A DNA stretch of 64,000 bases, from assembly GCA_035693615.1 (NCBI GenBank), contig DASSGH010000026.1, positions 62,001-126,000 of the forward strand. The letters run 5' to 3'. Below the pieces are notes generated by a model, which saw nothing but the letters and a program-made list of their open reading frames with translations, was not told where the DNA came from and ran no database searches. This DNA comes from VAZQ01 sp035693615 (GTDB lineage Bacteria; Pseudomonadota; Alphaproteobacteria; Rhizobiales; Xanthobacteraceae). Below are positions 19,967 to 27,832 of the stretch, piece after piece (position 1 is the first letter of the stretch; every line of letters starts with the position of its first letter). The translations under genes and the position numbers were made by a program.

Positions 19967-20092
19967 CTAGCGATGCACCCGCGAGACCGCGATGACCGCC
20001 TTGGCCAAGAAGTTGGCAGCGCGCACGATCGCGTGATGATCTAGGGTCGTCTGTCGAATACGCAGACGGACAGCATATAGTGCCGCCATCAT
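19967..20092 (-). CDS. Possible 41-aa protein
   Basis: A short frame starting MMAALYAVRLRIRQ, with a helical DHHAIVRAANFLAKAVIAVSRVHR end that looks coding. There is no clear ribosome site. It occupies part of an otherwise gene-free 320-base gap upstream of the Gln/Gly-rich gene. Evidence is weak. Confidence 0.28.
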   Translation of the reverse strand: MMAALYAVRLRIRQTTLDHHAIVRAANFLAKAVIAVSRVHR

Positions 20093-20170
20093 CGGCAAAG
20101 GCTTTGCCCAGGCGCCGTTGGCTGAGAGACCGTTCGCGCTCCCGCCTGAAACTCAGGGAGCCGATGCGTC

Positions 20171-20353
20171 ATGTCACTTCCATTCCAACCAGCACCGCCG
20201 CCGTGCGTTAGGTGCGGCATCACGACTGTCGTAGCCCCCGCGTTCGAGGAGGGCCAACGGGTTTTCGTGGTTCGATGCCCCGGGTGCGGGCGTTCCAGTA
20301 CGTACTCGCTCAATTATGGCGCCCTACGGAAGCGGCCAGCCCGATCACGATAA
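20171..20353 (+). CDS. Small zinc-ribbon-like protein
   Basis: A 60-aa protein with CVRCG and, 19 residues later, CPGCG, the spacing of a zinc ribbon. GGGAG lies before the ATG. Another small two-CxxC protein lies at 35953-36135; the two share the general plan but not obvious sequence. Possibly a nucleic-acid or protein adaptor; function unknown. Confidence 0.6.
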   Translation: MSLPFQPAPPPCVRCGITTVVAPAFEEGQRVFVVRCPGCGRSSTYSLNYGALRKRPARSR

Positions 20354-20538
20354 ATCGGGCGTGCGGCGTGTCGACAATGGCCGCATTCGGCAAAATCGGC
20401 GGCGGGAAAGACCAAACACAAGTGATGATCTCCGGCCCAACGGCCGACAGTATCCTAATTCCGCAGCTTCGATGGACGCGACCGCGCCAGCGCCCGACGC
20501 TCGGCTGCGGCCGTCCAGAAAGAGCTGGGCAAGTAGGA

Positions 20539-23328
20539 TCACCACTGCGGTGTCCATGGCTGTCCATTCTCCGATCGCGAGCCCCCGTTTCCTCGCGAGG
20601 GATTTTCGTAGAAAGTGTTCGAGCGCTCACTTGTCTTGCGAGAGGCGCCTTCCCGATTGCCGTTGTTTTCTGCTCGTTTAACATAACCGCTTTCGCGCGG
20701 GACCAGCACATATTGGGTATCACGCACCTTTCCTTTTGCATCCAGCCGGAAGCATTCAGAGATTGCTCTTCCGCGACGATTTTTTGCCTCATCGGAGTCG
20801 AGTTCGACTGATTTGCATGTAAGATAACGTTTTGCCTCGGGCGACGGCGGAGCGAGCACGGCTTTCGGCACAACATTGGCCCATACCGCTTGTATCACCG
20901 GTTCGAAGATGGGGACGGCGACACTGCCGCCCGTCGAGCCACCGCCGAGGGTACGGCGCTTGCCGTCCGCGTTGTCGTAGCCAATCCAGACCGCGACCGT
21001 AACGTCGTTAGTGAAACCCACGAACCAGGCGTCGTTCTCCTCATCGGAGGTGCCGGTCTTGCCCGCGACATACGGGGAAAGGTTCGCAATCGACCGCGCC
21101 GTGCCGCGCGCCAGGACCCCTTGAAGCATTGTCTTGAGCTGATAGAAGGCGGTGCGATCGACGGAATTAATCGTGGCAGTTGACGGCCGGCGACGAAAAA
21201 CAGTCTCGCCGTTGCGCTCGATGGACTCCACGACATATGGCGTCTTGTGCAGGCCTTCATTCGCGATCGCCGCAAAGAAGGCCGCGAGGTCGATCGGTCG
21301 CACCGGCTGAGCCCCGAGTACGAACGGATAGTATCCCAAGCATTCGCGATAAATCTGCGATTCCGTCGCGAGCTCACAAAGGCGGTTGAGACTGGCTTCG
21401 GGCTTTTTCTCGATGCCCCCATCAAGCAGACGAACGGTCGCGAGATTGCGGGAGTTCTCTATCGCCTGTCGCAAGGTCAGAGTGCCGCCCGAGCTACCGT
21501 CATAGTTCTTCGGCGTCCAATAGTCCTGCTCGCGGGCACGTCGGCCGCCGATGGGCGGTAAGGTGATCGGTTCATCCATCACGAGCGTATTGGGCTGCAG
21601 ACCCTTGCCCAGCGCCGCCAGGTAGCTGAGTGGCTTGATGGCCGACCCCGGCTGGCGCGCGGCCTGGGTCGCGCGATTGAGCTGGCTCAGCGGGTATGAG
21701 AAGCCGCCGGTCATGGCCAGGATGCGGCCCGTCTTGTTCTCCAGGACCACGACCATTCCCTGCACCACAGGGCGTACGCGCAACTCGGCACGCGCGCCCT
21801 TGCCCTTGCCGTCGACCACACGCACCAAGATGACGTCGTAAAGATTGAGCTTGCGCTGAGCGACCGCATTGTCGATCGACAACGGCAGGATCCGCCCGTC
21901 GGTCAGGCCGACACGCCAGGTCTCGGCCTTCTTGCCGGTCGGTTTTTCCACCACCATGGCCGGCGTCCAGTGCACGTCGTAGAGAGGTAGCCGCGCTTTC
22001 GCGAGCGCCCGCTGCCAAGGCGGCTGTTTGTCGCCGCGTTTGGTGTCCGCTTCCTGTTGAACAGTCTGGCTGAGACTTGCTTCTGCGGTCCGAAACTGGA
22101 CGCGCCCCGCACCGCGCTCGTAGCGCGCCAGACCTTCTTGCAGCGCCGACTCCACAGCCCGCTGCAGTTGCGGATTGATGGTGGAGCGGATCGTATAGGA
22201 GTTTTCCGTAATCGCACCGATCCCTGCCAGCGACTTCGCTTCACGCGCGACCTGATCGACAAAATGAAATCCGATGTCTCGGCGCAGACGTTCGTAGGCT
22301 ACGAGGGTGGGCAGACTAGGCAATCCTCGGCCAGGCTGTTCCTGCGCGAGTACTCCATCCTCCCGCATGCGGCTGAGCACATAGGCCAGCCGTTCCTTGG
22401 CCCGCCCCGGATGCCGGTCGGGATTGAAATAATTCGGCCCCTTAGTCAGTCCGGCGAGAAGCGCGCCTTCCTCGACCGTGAGCTCCTTCGCCGGTTTGCC
22501 GAAATAGGTGCGCGCAGCGAGTTCGATGCCCCAGGAGCTGCGGCCGAGATAGACAAAATTGAGATAGAGCTCGAGGATCTCCGCCTTGCTGAGCGCATGT
22601 TCGACCCGCGACGCTACAATCATCTCGCGGATCTTGCGCTCATAGGTCAGGTCTTCGCCCACCAGCAGATTCTTGACGATCTGCTGAGTGATGGTCGAGC
22701 CGCCCTGTGGGCGGCCGGACGAGGCGAGATTGCCGATGAAGGCACGAATCAAGCCGCGCTCGTCGATGCCCTGATGTTGATAGAAGCGCCTGTCCTCGGC
22801 TGACAGAAACGCCTTCTGCACGTGCTCCGGAATGTCCGCAAGCGTCACCCACACCCGCCGCTGGTTCTCCTCGAACACCTCCGCGAAGCGTTCGCCGCTG
22901 CGGTCGAGCACGACGCTTGCCCCCGGAAGCTTGAGAGCCTTAAGTTTGCTATGATCCGGCAGATCCGCGGCCGCCTTGTTGTAAAAATCGATAACGTCGC
23001 CGAGATCGACGACTGTCGCGCCGACGTGCTCGTTCTTGCAAAACTGCCGGTAGGCCATTTGCAGATCCGCGAAATCGATGCCCCGGAAAACCTTATTCTC
23101 GTCAGCTGCCGCCTGCGGGTCGTCGAGGGCTGTCGCAATAAGCTCCTCTAGGTTGATATCCTCGATGTCGAAGGCTTTGCGCATGTGCGTGCAGCCTGCG
23201 CGAAGAACTCGGGCGACCTGTTCTTGGTCGGAAGCCCGATCGAAGCGCGTTTTCACCGCATCGGGCGTGGTCGTGACCTGACTGAGCGTCAAGGCCATGG
23301 CAAAGATTTTGACGAGGATTGTTTCCAT
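20539..23328 (-). CDS. Bifunctional penicillin-binding protein, PBP1A type
   Basis: A 929-aa class A PBP that polymerises glycan strands and cross-links peptides. An N-terminal region of about 120 residues, with only a weak leader, precedes the GT51 domain. GT51 motifs are SAEDRRFYQHQGID, GGSTITQQIVKNLL and KAEILELYLNFVYLG. The transpeptidase has GSAIKPLSY (catalytic serine in SxxK), ENSRNLA (SxN) and AGKTGTSDEEN (KTG). The C-terminal tail after about residue 880 is charged and low complexity. The poorly hydrophobic N-terminus is unusual for the class, but matches a subgroup I associate with Bradyrhizobiaceae. Confidence 0.92.
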   Translation of the reverse strand: METILVKIFAMALTLSQVTTTPDAVKTRFDRASDQEQVARVLRAGCTHMRKAFDIEDINLEELIATALDDPQAAADENKVFRGIDFADLQMAYRQFCKNEHVGATVVDLGDVIDFYNKAAADLPDHSKLKALKLPGASVVLDRSGERFAEVFEENQRRVWVTLADIPEHVQKAFLSAEDRRFYQHQGIDERGLIRAFIGNLASSGRPQGGSTITQQIVKNLLVGEDLTYERKIREMIVASRVEHALSKAEILELYLNFVYLGRSSWGIELAARTYFGKPAKELTVEEGALLAGLTKGPNYFNPDRHPGRAKERLAYVLSRMREDGVLAQEQPGRGLPSLPTLVAYERLRRDIGFHFVDQVAREAKSLAGIGAITENSYTIRSTINPQLQRAVESALQEGLARYERGAGRVQFRTAEASLSQTVQQEADTKRGDKQPPWQRALAKARLPLYDVHWTPAMVVEKPTGKKAETWRVGLTDGRILPLSIDNAVAQRKLNLYDVILVRVVDGKGKGARAELRVRPVVQGMVVVLENKTGRILAMTGGFSYPLSQLNRATQAARQPGSAIKPLSYLAALGKGLQPNTLVMDEPITLPPIGGRRAREQDYWTPKNYDGSSGGTLTLRQAIENSRNLATVRLLDGGIEKKPEASLNRLCELATESQIYRECLGYYPFVLGAQPVRPIDLAAFFAAIANEGLHKTPYVVESIERNGETVFRRRPSTATINSVDRTAFYQLKTMLQGVLARGTARSIANLSPYVAGKTGTSDEENDAWFVGFTNDVTVAVWIGYDNADGKRRTLGGGSTGGSVAVPIFEPVIQAVWANVVPKAVLAPPSPEAKRYLTCKSVELDSDEAKNRRGRAISECFRLDAKGKVRDTQYVLVPRESGYVKRAENNGNREGASRKTSERSNTFYENPSRGNGGSRSENGQPWTPQW

Positions 23329-23451
23329 TGCCCGGATTGGCTGGTGCCGCGCGCGCCCTCGGACAATTTGTGGCCACCCACTTTGTTCCAGCCTGAGCGC
23401 CAGTGCTGGGCTCGTTCACTCGAACTTGGAAAGACCGCCTGCCTTTAGGCT

Positions 23452-23598
23452 CTAGTTGGTCAGGTAGCGCACAGACTTCTGTCGGCGGAGCGGCTGGACG
23501 GCAGAGGCCGCAACAACCGCGGGAGCAGGGACGGATAACAAATCGCTCCCGTCATCGGTCATCCCGCTGAACGGCCGCGGGACATGCATGGATCTCAT
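23452..23598 (-). CDS. Possible 48-aa protein coupled to the upstream membrane peptide
   Basis: The frame begins with an ATG that overlaps the stop of the preceding gene in an ATGA, the usual sign of translational coupling. The product is neutral with a basic end (PLRRQKSVRYLTN). I recognise no family. The overlap is the main support. Confidence 0.3.
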   Translation of the reverse strand: MRSMHVPRPFSGMTDDGSDLLSVPAPAVVAASAVQPLRRQKSVRYLTN

Positions 23599-23750
23599 GG
23601 GGGCAATGGCGGCTGTTTCGGTTGCCACTGAGGAGAAGTCCCAGCCCGCGACTTACGGACCGGAACAGGTACAGGAAGCAAGAGAGTCAGGACTATCGAA
23701 ATAGCCACAGACGCCCCAATCGCAATCCCGTTCGAGAAGAATAAGAACAT
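23595..23750 (-). CDS. 51-aa single-span membrane protein (MFxFFSN type)
   Basis: The protein starts MFLFFSNGIAIGASVAISIVLTLLLPVP and then has a basic, proline-rich tail. The first 28 residues closely match the 32-aa protein at 38265-38363 (MFVFFSNAMGIGGSILVSIVLTLLLL), so the two are paralogues of a short membrane peptide family. The gene follows the 64-aa membrane protein gene by 35 bases on the same strand. Function unknown. Confidence 0.55.
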   Translation of the reverse strand: MFLFFSNGIAIGASVAISIVLTLLLPVPVPVRKSRAGTSPQWQPKQPPLPP

Positions 23751-23785
23751 TTTGGAGTCTCGGTGCGACCGACCGAACGCTCGGA

Positions 23786-23980
23786 TCAAGCTGCCGCCTT
23801 TTTCGGCTCGGTCATCCACACTGAAAGGAGCCATGCCACCCAGAGCGACAAGAAATAGAGCGCCAGAAATACGACCAAGCTGGCGTGTGACCCCCATTCG
23901 TATTCAACAAGGCGTCCAATTAAATAGGCGAGCCCATCGCCAAGTATCATGAAGCCCAGAAACCAAAAAACCAGTGTCAT
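23786..23980 (-). CDS. 64-aa membrane protein, unknown function
   Basis: Two hydrophobic helices, roughly residues 3-22 (LVFWFLGFMILGDGLAYLIG) and 34-57, joined by VEYEWGSHAS, with a short basic end. GAGGGTG lies before the ATG. It appears to lead a small run of minus-strand peptide genes (23786, 23595, 23452). Unknown function. Confidence 0.6.
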   Translation of the reverse strand: MTLVFWFLGFMILGDGLAYLIGRLVEYEWGSHASLVVFLALYFLSLWVAWLLSVWMTEPKKAAA

Positions 23981-24408
23981 AAGACACCCTCATAGAGATC
24001 ATCGCTTAGAGATCATCGCTAATGTCGTGTTACTAGTTTCTGCCTTAATCGGCCCGGAGTCTGAGCAAAATAGCTCATGTCTATCAAACTGATTGTGATC
24101 GGTCGTTGGCAATCAAGCTCCAACCATCAAGGTCAGCACGTCCGATTGACATCGGTGCGGAGTTTAAGGTCTGCGCTTCGCAGATCAAACGCGGCCGTTC
24201 AAGCGGCGCGCCAATCTGGAACCATATTCACTGTGAACAGTTTCACTCTACGTAACGCGATCGATACCGTGCGCTCGCGTCAAAATGGAAAGACAGGACG
24301 TCTGAGGCTGACAGGGTCATAGAAATAAGTCTGAGTCCATCGGTAACCGGGGACGACCCAGCTTAGTTTTCATCGCTCAAACTTTCCGCCGCCCTCGGAG
24401 CCGACGAC
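23981..24408 (+). other. Intergenic region before the glycosyltransferase
   Basis: About 430 bases without a convincing gene. The 13-mer AGAGATCATCGCT occurs twice almost in tandem at 23995-24020, upstream of the minus-strand membrane gene. GGAAC at 24218-24222 with AGTT after 16 bases is a one-mismatch EcfG promoter pointing to the glycosyltransferase. Confidence 0.45.
24218..24242 (+). promoter_or_regulatory. Near-consensus EcfG promoter
   Basis: GGAAC, a 16-base spacer, then AGTT instead of CGTT. The following gene starts about 165 bases downstream, so the leader would be long. Weaker candidate than the exact sites. Confidence 0.3.
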
Positions 24409-25497
24409 ATGAAAATTGCGCAGATCGCGCCGCTTATGGAGAGTGTGCCGCCGCGACTTTATGGCGGCACTGAGCGAATTGTCTCTTATCTCACTGAGGA
24501 ACTGGTCCGACTTGGTCACGAGGTGACCCTATTCGCGAGTGCGGACTCCATCACCGCCGCCGAGCTGGTGGGCTGCGCGTCCAAGGCATTGCGCCTCGAC
24601 GGCAATGTCCGCGACCCGATCCCCTATTACCTGCTGATGCTCAACAGAGTACGCCAACTGGCGGAAGACTTCGACATTTTGCATTTTCACATCGACCAGT
24701 TTCATTTTCCGCTTTTTGCCCAGATGGCAGATCGCACGGTGACTACTCTTCACGGCCGGCAAGACTCTCCCGACCTCAAGCCGCTCTATCTTGGCTTCGG
24801 CGAGATGCCGCTGGTATCGATCTCCAATGACCAGCGGCGGCCGATCGCCAACGCCAATTTCGTTGCGACCATTCACCACGGCATTCCCACTAATCTGTAC
24901 AAGCCCGTCTACAATCCGCGCGGCGGCTATGTCGCGTTTCTCGGCCGAATCTCTCCGGAAAAGGGGCCTGAGCGCGCCATTCATATAGCACGCGCGCTCG
25001 GCATTCCCCTGAAGATCGCCGCCAAGGTTGACAAGTTCGATGAAAGCTATTTCCGTGAAAAGATCGCACCGCTGCTGAGCGATCCGGGGGTCGAGTTCAT
25101 CGGCGAGATCAATGAACGCACCAAGTCCGAATTCCTGAGCCAGGCACAGGCGCTTTTGTTCCCGATCGATTGGCCGGAGCCTTTCGGCCTGGTCATGATC
25201 GAGGCCATGGCGTGCGGCACACCTGTGCTTGCCTTCCGCCAGGGTTCCGTTTCGGAAATCGTCGATCAGGGGGTCACGGGAGCCATCGTTGAGACGATGG
25301 ATGAGGCAGTAAGGATGCTGCCGCAGGTGATCGCGCTTGATCGCCGCGCTGTTCGGCGGCGGTTCGAGCAACGATTTTCGTCCGCGCGCATGGCCACGGA
25401 CTATGTTGCGCTCTACCGCTCGCTGCTGGAACGGCCGTTCATATTGGAGCGCGAAATGACCGTGCCGTGGTCACGACCGGTATTGGAGACCGTTTGA
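24409..25497 (+). CDS. Glycosyltransferase family 4 protein
   Basis: A 362-aa GT-B retaining glycosyltransferase. RLYGGTERIVSYLTEEL near the start is the acceptor-side loop, VAFLGRISPEKGPERAI begins the donor-binding half, and WPEPFGLVMIEAMACGTPVLA is the family signature around the donor sugar. It transfers a sugar from a nucleotide sugar to an acceptor that cannot be told. Similar stand-alone GT4 genes in these bacteria occur among stress genes and might make a glucoside or glycolipid. No partner sugar genes are adjacent. Confidence 0.88.
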   Translation: MKIAQIAPLMESVPPRLYGGTERIVSYLTEELVRLGHEVTLFASADSITAAELVGCASKALRLDGNVRDPIPYYLLMLNRVRQLAEDFDILHFHIDQFHFPLFAQMADRTVTTLHGRQDSPDLKPLYLGFGEMPLVSISNDQRRPIANANFVATIHHGIPTNLYKPVYNPRGGYVAFLGRISPEKGPERAIHIARALGIPLKIAAKVDKFDESYFREKIAPLLSDPGVEFIGEINERTKSEFLSQAQALLFPIDWPEPFGLVMIEAMACGTPVLAFRQGSVSEIVDQGVTGAIVETMDEAVRMLPQVIALDRRAVRRRFEQRFSSARMATDYVALYRSLLERPFILEREMTVPWSRPVLETV

Positions 25498-25554
25498 ATG
25501 GACAGGGTCTTCATTGCGACCAAGAGCGCCGCGCTGTTGTAACGGTCGGTCCGG

Positions 25555-25827
25555 TCAGGGCAGGAGAGGCTCCTGCATCAGAGGCCTGGACTGTTCAGGC
25601 CATGAACCATCGCGGGTTAATGGTTCCCATCCTATCGGATCATCAAGTTCGATTGCATCGTCGTCGAGCAAATACCAGCCCGCACGATAGTCTCCCGGTC
25701 CAAATGCTTTCCAGGCGCGTTCCGCGCTCCAAAAGGAGGCAATGACTGATCCAGCAAACAAAAACAAACGGACGGGACTTCCATCGAGAGGAGCCGAAGA
25801 GATCGGGCGCGGATCAGAGTTCATCAT
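25555..25827 (-). CDS. Hypothetical protein, 90 aa
   Basis: A 90-aa acidic soluble protein with the pattern RPISSAPLDGSPVRLF, then GSVIASFWS and WYLLDDDAIELDDPIGWEP. The beta-rich layout and a tryptophan-rich end recur in many short Bradyrhizobium proteins of unknown role. Two adjacent ATG codons could both serve; the ribosome site is weak. It is convergent with the glycosyltransferase. Confidence 0.65.
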   Translation of the reverse strand: MMNSDPRPISSAPLDGSPVRLFLFAGSVIASFWSAERAWKAFGPGDYRAGWYLLDDDAIELDDPIGWEPLTRDGSWPEQSRPLMQEPLLP

Positions 25828-25955
25828 AGGCGCTCGGCGGCCGCAGAGAAGTGCGCGAGGCTTTACCTACTAAGGCGCAACCAAGGACTCAGCGTCAGTG
25901 CCTAATAAGCGAATCACTTGGGTGACAGCTTGGAGCCATCAGCCGCGGAGATCAA

Positions 25956-26102
25956 ATTGAAATTTTCAGCTGGAAAATTTTTGCAGGCTCCTTCGCGATC
26001 TACTCGGGTCTTTTGATTGTCATCGCAAATGGCTTCGTATTGGCTCCGATCTTCCACCGCGTATTACACCATTTCCACGTTGAGACCGATCGTCACGATT
26101 GA
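25956..26102 (+). CDS. Short membrane-protein frame without a standard start
   Basis: From 25959 the frame reads EIFSWKIFAGSFAIYSG, then LLIVIANGFVLAPIFH and HHFHVETD, a sensible single-span membrane peptide. No ATG, GTG or TTG lies between the upstream stop and this segment; an ATT at 25956 is the only plausible initiation codon. It is either a gene using a rare start or a remnant that lost its start. The remaining gap between 25828 and 26193 shows nothing else. Confidence 0.35.
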   Translation: MEIFSWKIFAGSFAIYSGLLIVIANGFVLAPIFHRVLHHFHVETDRHD

Positions 26103-26193
26103 TCCTGTCATACTTTGCGGAAACTCCCCGCGGGAGGGAAATGGGCTGTTGATGACGATGGACGGGGCAACGTGTTGGGCCCACAGACGAGCC

Positions 26194-26856
26194 TCAGATC
26201 ACTTCGTCGGTCTTGTCGTCGGTCTCGCCGTAACGGCGCAGCGTGGCGGGTTTAGTGCCGACGTAGAGTTTCGCCAGTCCCGGCGCGATCTTGGCGTTCT
26301 CGCGCTCGAACAGGCTGTTGCCGTCAAGATCGCTCTCGACGAGGAACGGGCCGAACTTCTCCACATCGAGCACCCACACTGCCTGCGCCAGTCCCAATTC
26401 CTCGAGCCAATAGACGCCCGCGACGCGCTTGATGCCGCGCCCGAGCAGCGCGCCGGTGCCGTAGCCGACCGTGGTGAGATAGATCGCGCCATGGGGCACG
26501 AATGAGTTGCGATAGATGTCGGACGTCATGCCACCCTTGCCGATGATGACGTTGCAGCCGGAGAGTTCGAACCAGCCGTCCAGCCACTGCGCGAAGCGGA
26601 ACGAGGCTGTGGCGGTCACTGCGCCGACGGTGTAGCTGCCGTCCGGATTGACCGTCGCCGCCGGCGAGCAGTGAAAGTTGGCAAGCCCCAGCGCGTCGCG
26701 GCCGGCCGGCATTCCGGCGCCCTCCTCGATCGCGCGCTTATAGACACCCTCGCGCGCAGTAAAGATGCGGCCACTGAGATAGGCGACCGTGCCGATCTTA
26801 AGCTTGCGCAGATCCGCGGTGCTGGCAGGAAGCGCAAGTTGGACGGTCTCGAGCAT
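26194..26856 (-). CDS. Class I (iron-sulfur) fumarase/hydratase beta subunit, divergent
   Basis: A 220-aa protein of the fumarase C-terminal (beta) family that joins the alpha subunit upstream to add water across a dicarboxylate double bond. ALGLANFHCSPAATV and VGAVTATASFRF stand where ordinary fumarases and tartrate dehydratases have a YxGP and an IGPTTSxRM motif, so the active site has changed. NVIIGKGGM and YLTTVGYGTGALL keep the family pattern. The ATG lies four bases after the alpha gene's stop. It is the last gene of the six-gene operon. Confidence 0.82.
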   Translation of the reverse strand: MLETVQLALPASTADLRKLKIGTVAYLSGRIFTAREGVYKRAIEEGAGMPAGRDALGLANFHCSPAATVNPDGSYTVGAVTATASFRFAQWLDGWFELSGCNVIIGKGGMTSDIYRNSFVPHGAIYLTTVGYGTGALLGRGIKRVAGVYWLEELGLAQAVWVLDVEKFGPFLVESDLDGNSLFERENAKIAPGLAKLYVGTKPATLRRYGETDDKTDEVI

Positions 26857-26860
26857 TGCG

Positions 26861-27820
26861 CTACTCCGCCGCCTCGGCGGCGCTGCGTTCCCATTCGACC
26901 GTCTCGCGCCGCATGTAATCGGTGAACCACATCGGGTCGGTGCGGAACTGCGCCCGCCCATCGGCAGAAATCCGCGCGCAGGCGCGGCGCGAGGAGAGGC
27001 AGAACATGTGCACCGACATCGGCATGCCGCCGGTGTGGCAATAGCCGACCTCGATGTGGCAATCGATCACCATCGAGGAGCCGATGAACCCCATCGCGCC
27101 CATGCCGATGCTGTTGCCGAGCGCTTTGAACTCCTCCTCCAGCGCGGCGATCTTCGGGTCCGGATTGCGCGATCCGACCAGGCGCAGGCAGGACGCCTGC
27201 TTGCCCAGCACCATGCTGGTATCCTTCGAGCCGCCAAGCCCGACGCCGACGATCGCCGGCTGACAGGCAAGTCCGCGCTTGCCGAAGCCGATCAGCGTGT
27301 CGAGATAGAACCGCCTGATGCCGTCGATCCCATCGCCGGGAAACAGCATGCGGTAATCCGAGCCGAACAGGCCGCCCTTGTGCACGGTGACGAGATCGAT
27401 CCAGTCGGCGTCGGGATGAAACGCGTACTCGATCTCCGGCGCGCCGATGCCGACGTTGTTGTTGTGGTCGGTGCGCCAAAGCGGGTGCACGCGGTTGGGA
27501 CGCAGCGGCACGCCCGCCGTCGCGCGGGCAGTCGCGCGCCGCAACGCGGCCTCGAGCGCCACCGGCCCTCCCTCGATCGCCGCCTCGTTGCCGATCTTGA
27601 CGTACCAGCGCGGCAGGCCGGTATCGCCGCACATCGCGCGGCGATCCTCCTTGGCGGCGTCGTAATTCTCCAGCATCGCCTTGATCACGAAGGCGGAGAG
27701 ATCGCCTTTTTCCGTGTCAGCGCATTTGCGCAAGCCCGCGAGATAATCGTCGGGAATTTCGATCGCCGCCTTGGCCATGAGCTCCTCGGCGGTGCGTTGA
27801 ATTGAGGCGATGGGAATCAT
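26861..27820 (-). CDS. Class I (iron-sulfur) fumarase/hydratase alpha subunit
   Basis: A 319-aa iron-sulfur hydro-lyase alpha subunit. Likely cluster cysteines are in AMCGDTGLP, GLACQPAIVGVG and a later VGYCHTGG; THDNNN-like RTDHNNNVGIG and VTVHKGGLFGSDYRM are family motifs. It acts with the beta subunit on fumarate, tartrate or a relative. It follows the flavoprotein gene by 12 bases, so an oxidation step and a hydration step are made together. Which substrate is used is uncertain. Confidence 0.87.
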   Translation of the reverse strand: MIPIASIQRTAEELMAKAAIEIPDDYLAGLRKCADTEKGDLSAFVIKAMLENYDAAKEDRRAMCGDTGLPRWYVKIGNEAAIEGGPVALEAALRRATARATAGVPLRPNRVHPLWRTDHNNNVGIGAPEIEYAFHPDADWIDLVTVHKGGLFGSDYRMLFPGDGIDGIRRFYLDTLIGFGKRGLACQPAIVGVGLGGSKDTSMVLGKQASCLRLVGSRNPDPKIAALEEEFKALGNSIGMGAMGFIGSSMVIDCHIEVGYCHTGGMPMSVHMFCLSSRRACARISADGRAQFRTDPMWFTDYMRRETVEWERSAAEAAE

Positions 27821-27832
27821 GACTGGCCTCGA

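Noticed and set aside
24077..24322. 81-codon frame upstream of the glycosyltransferase
   Set aside because: No ribosome site, no recognisable pattern and Arg/Ser-rich composition typical of non-coding sequence here.
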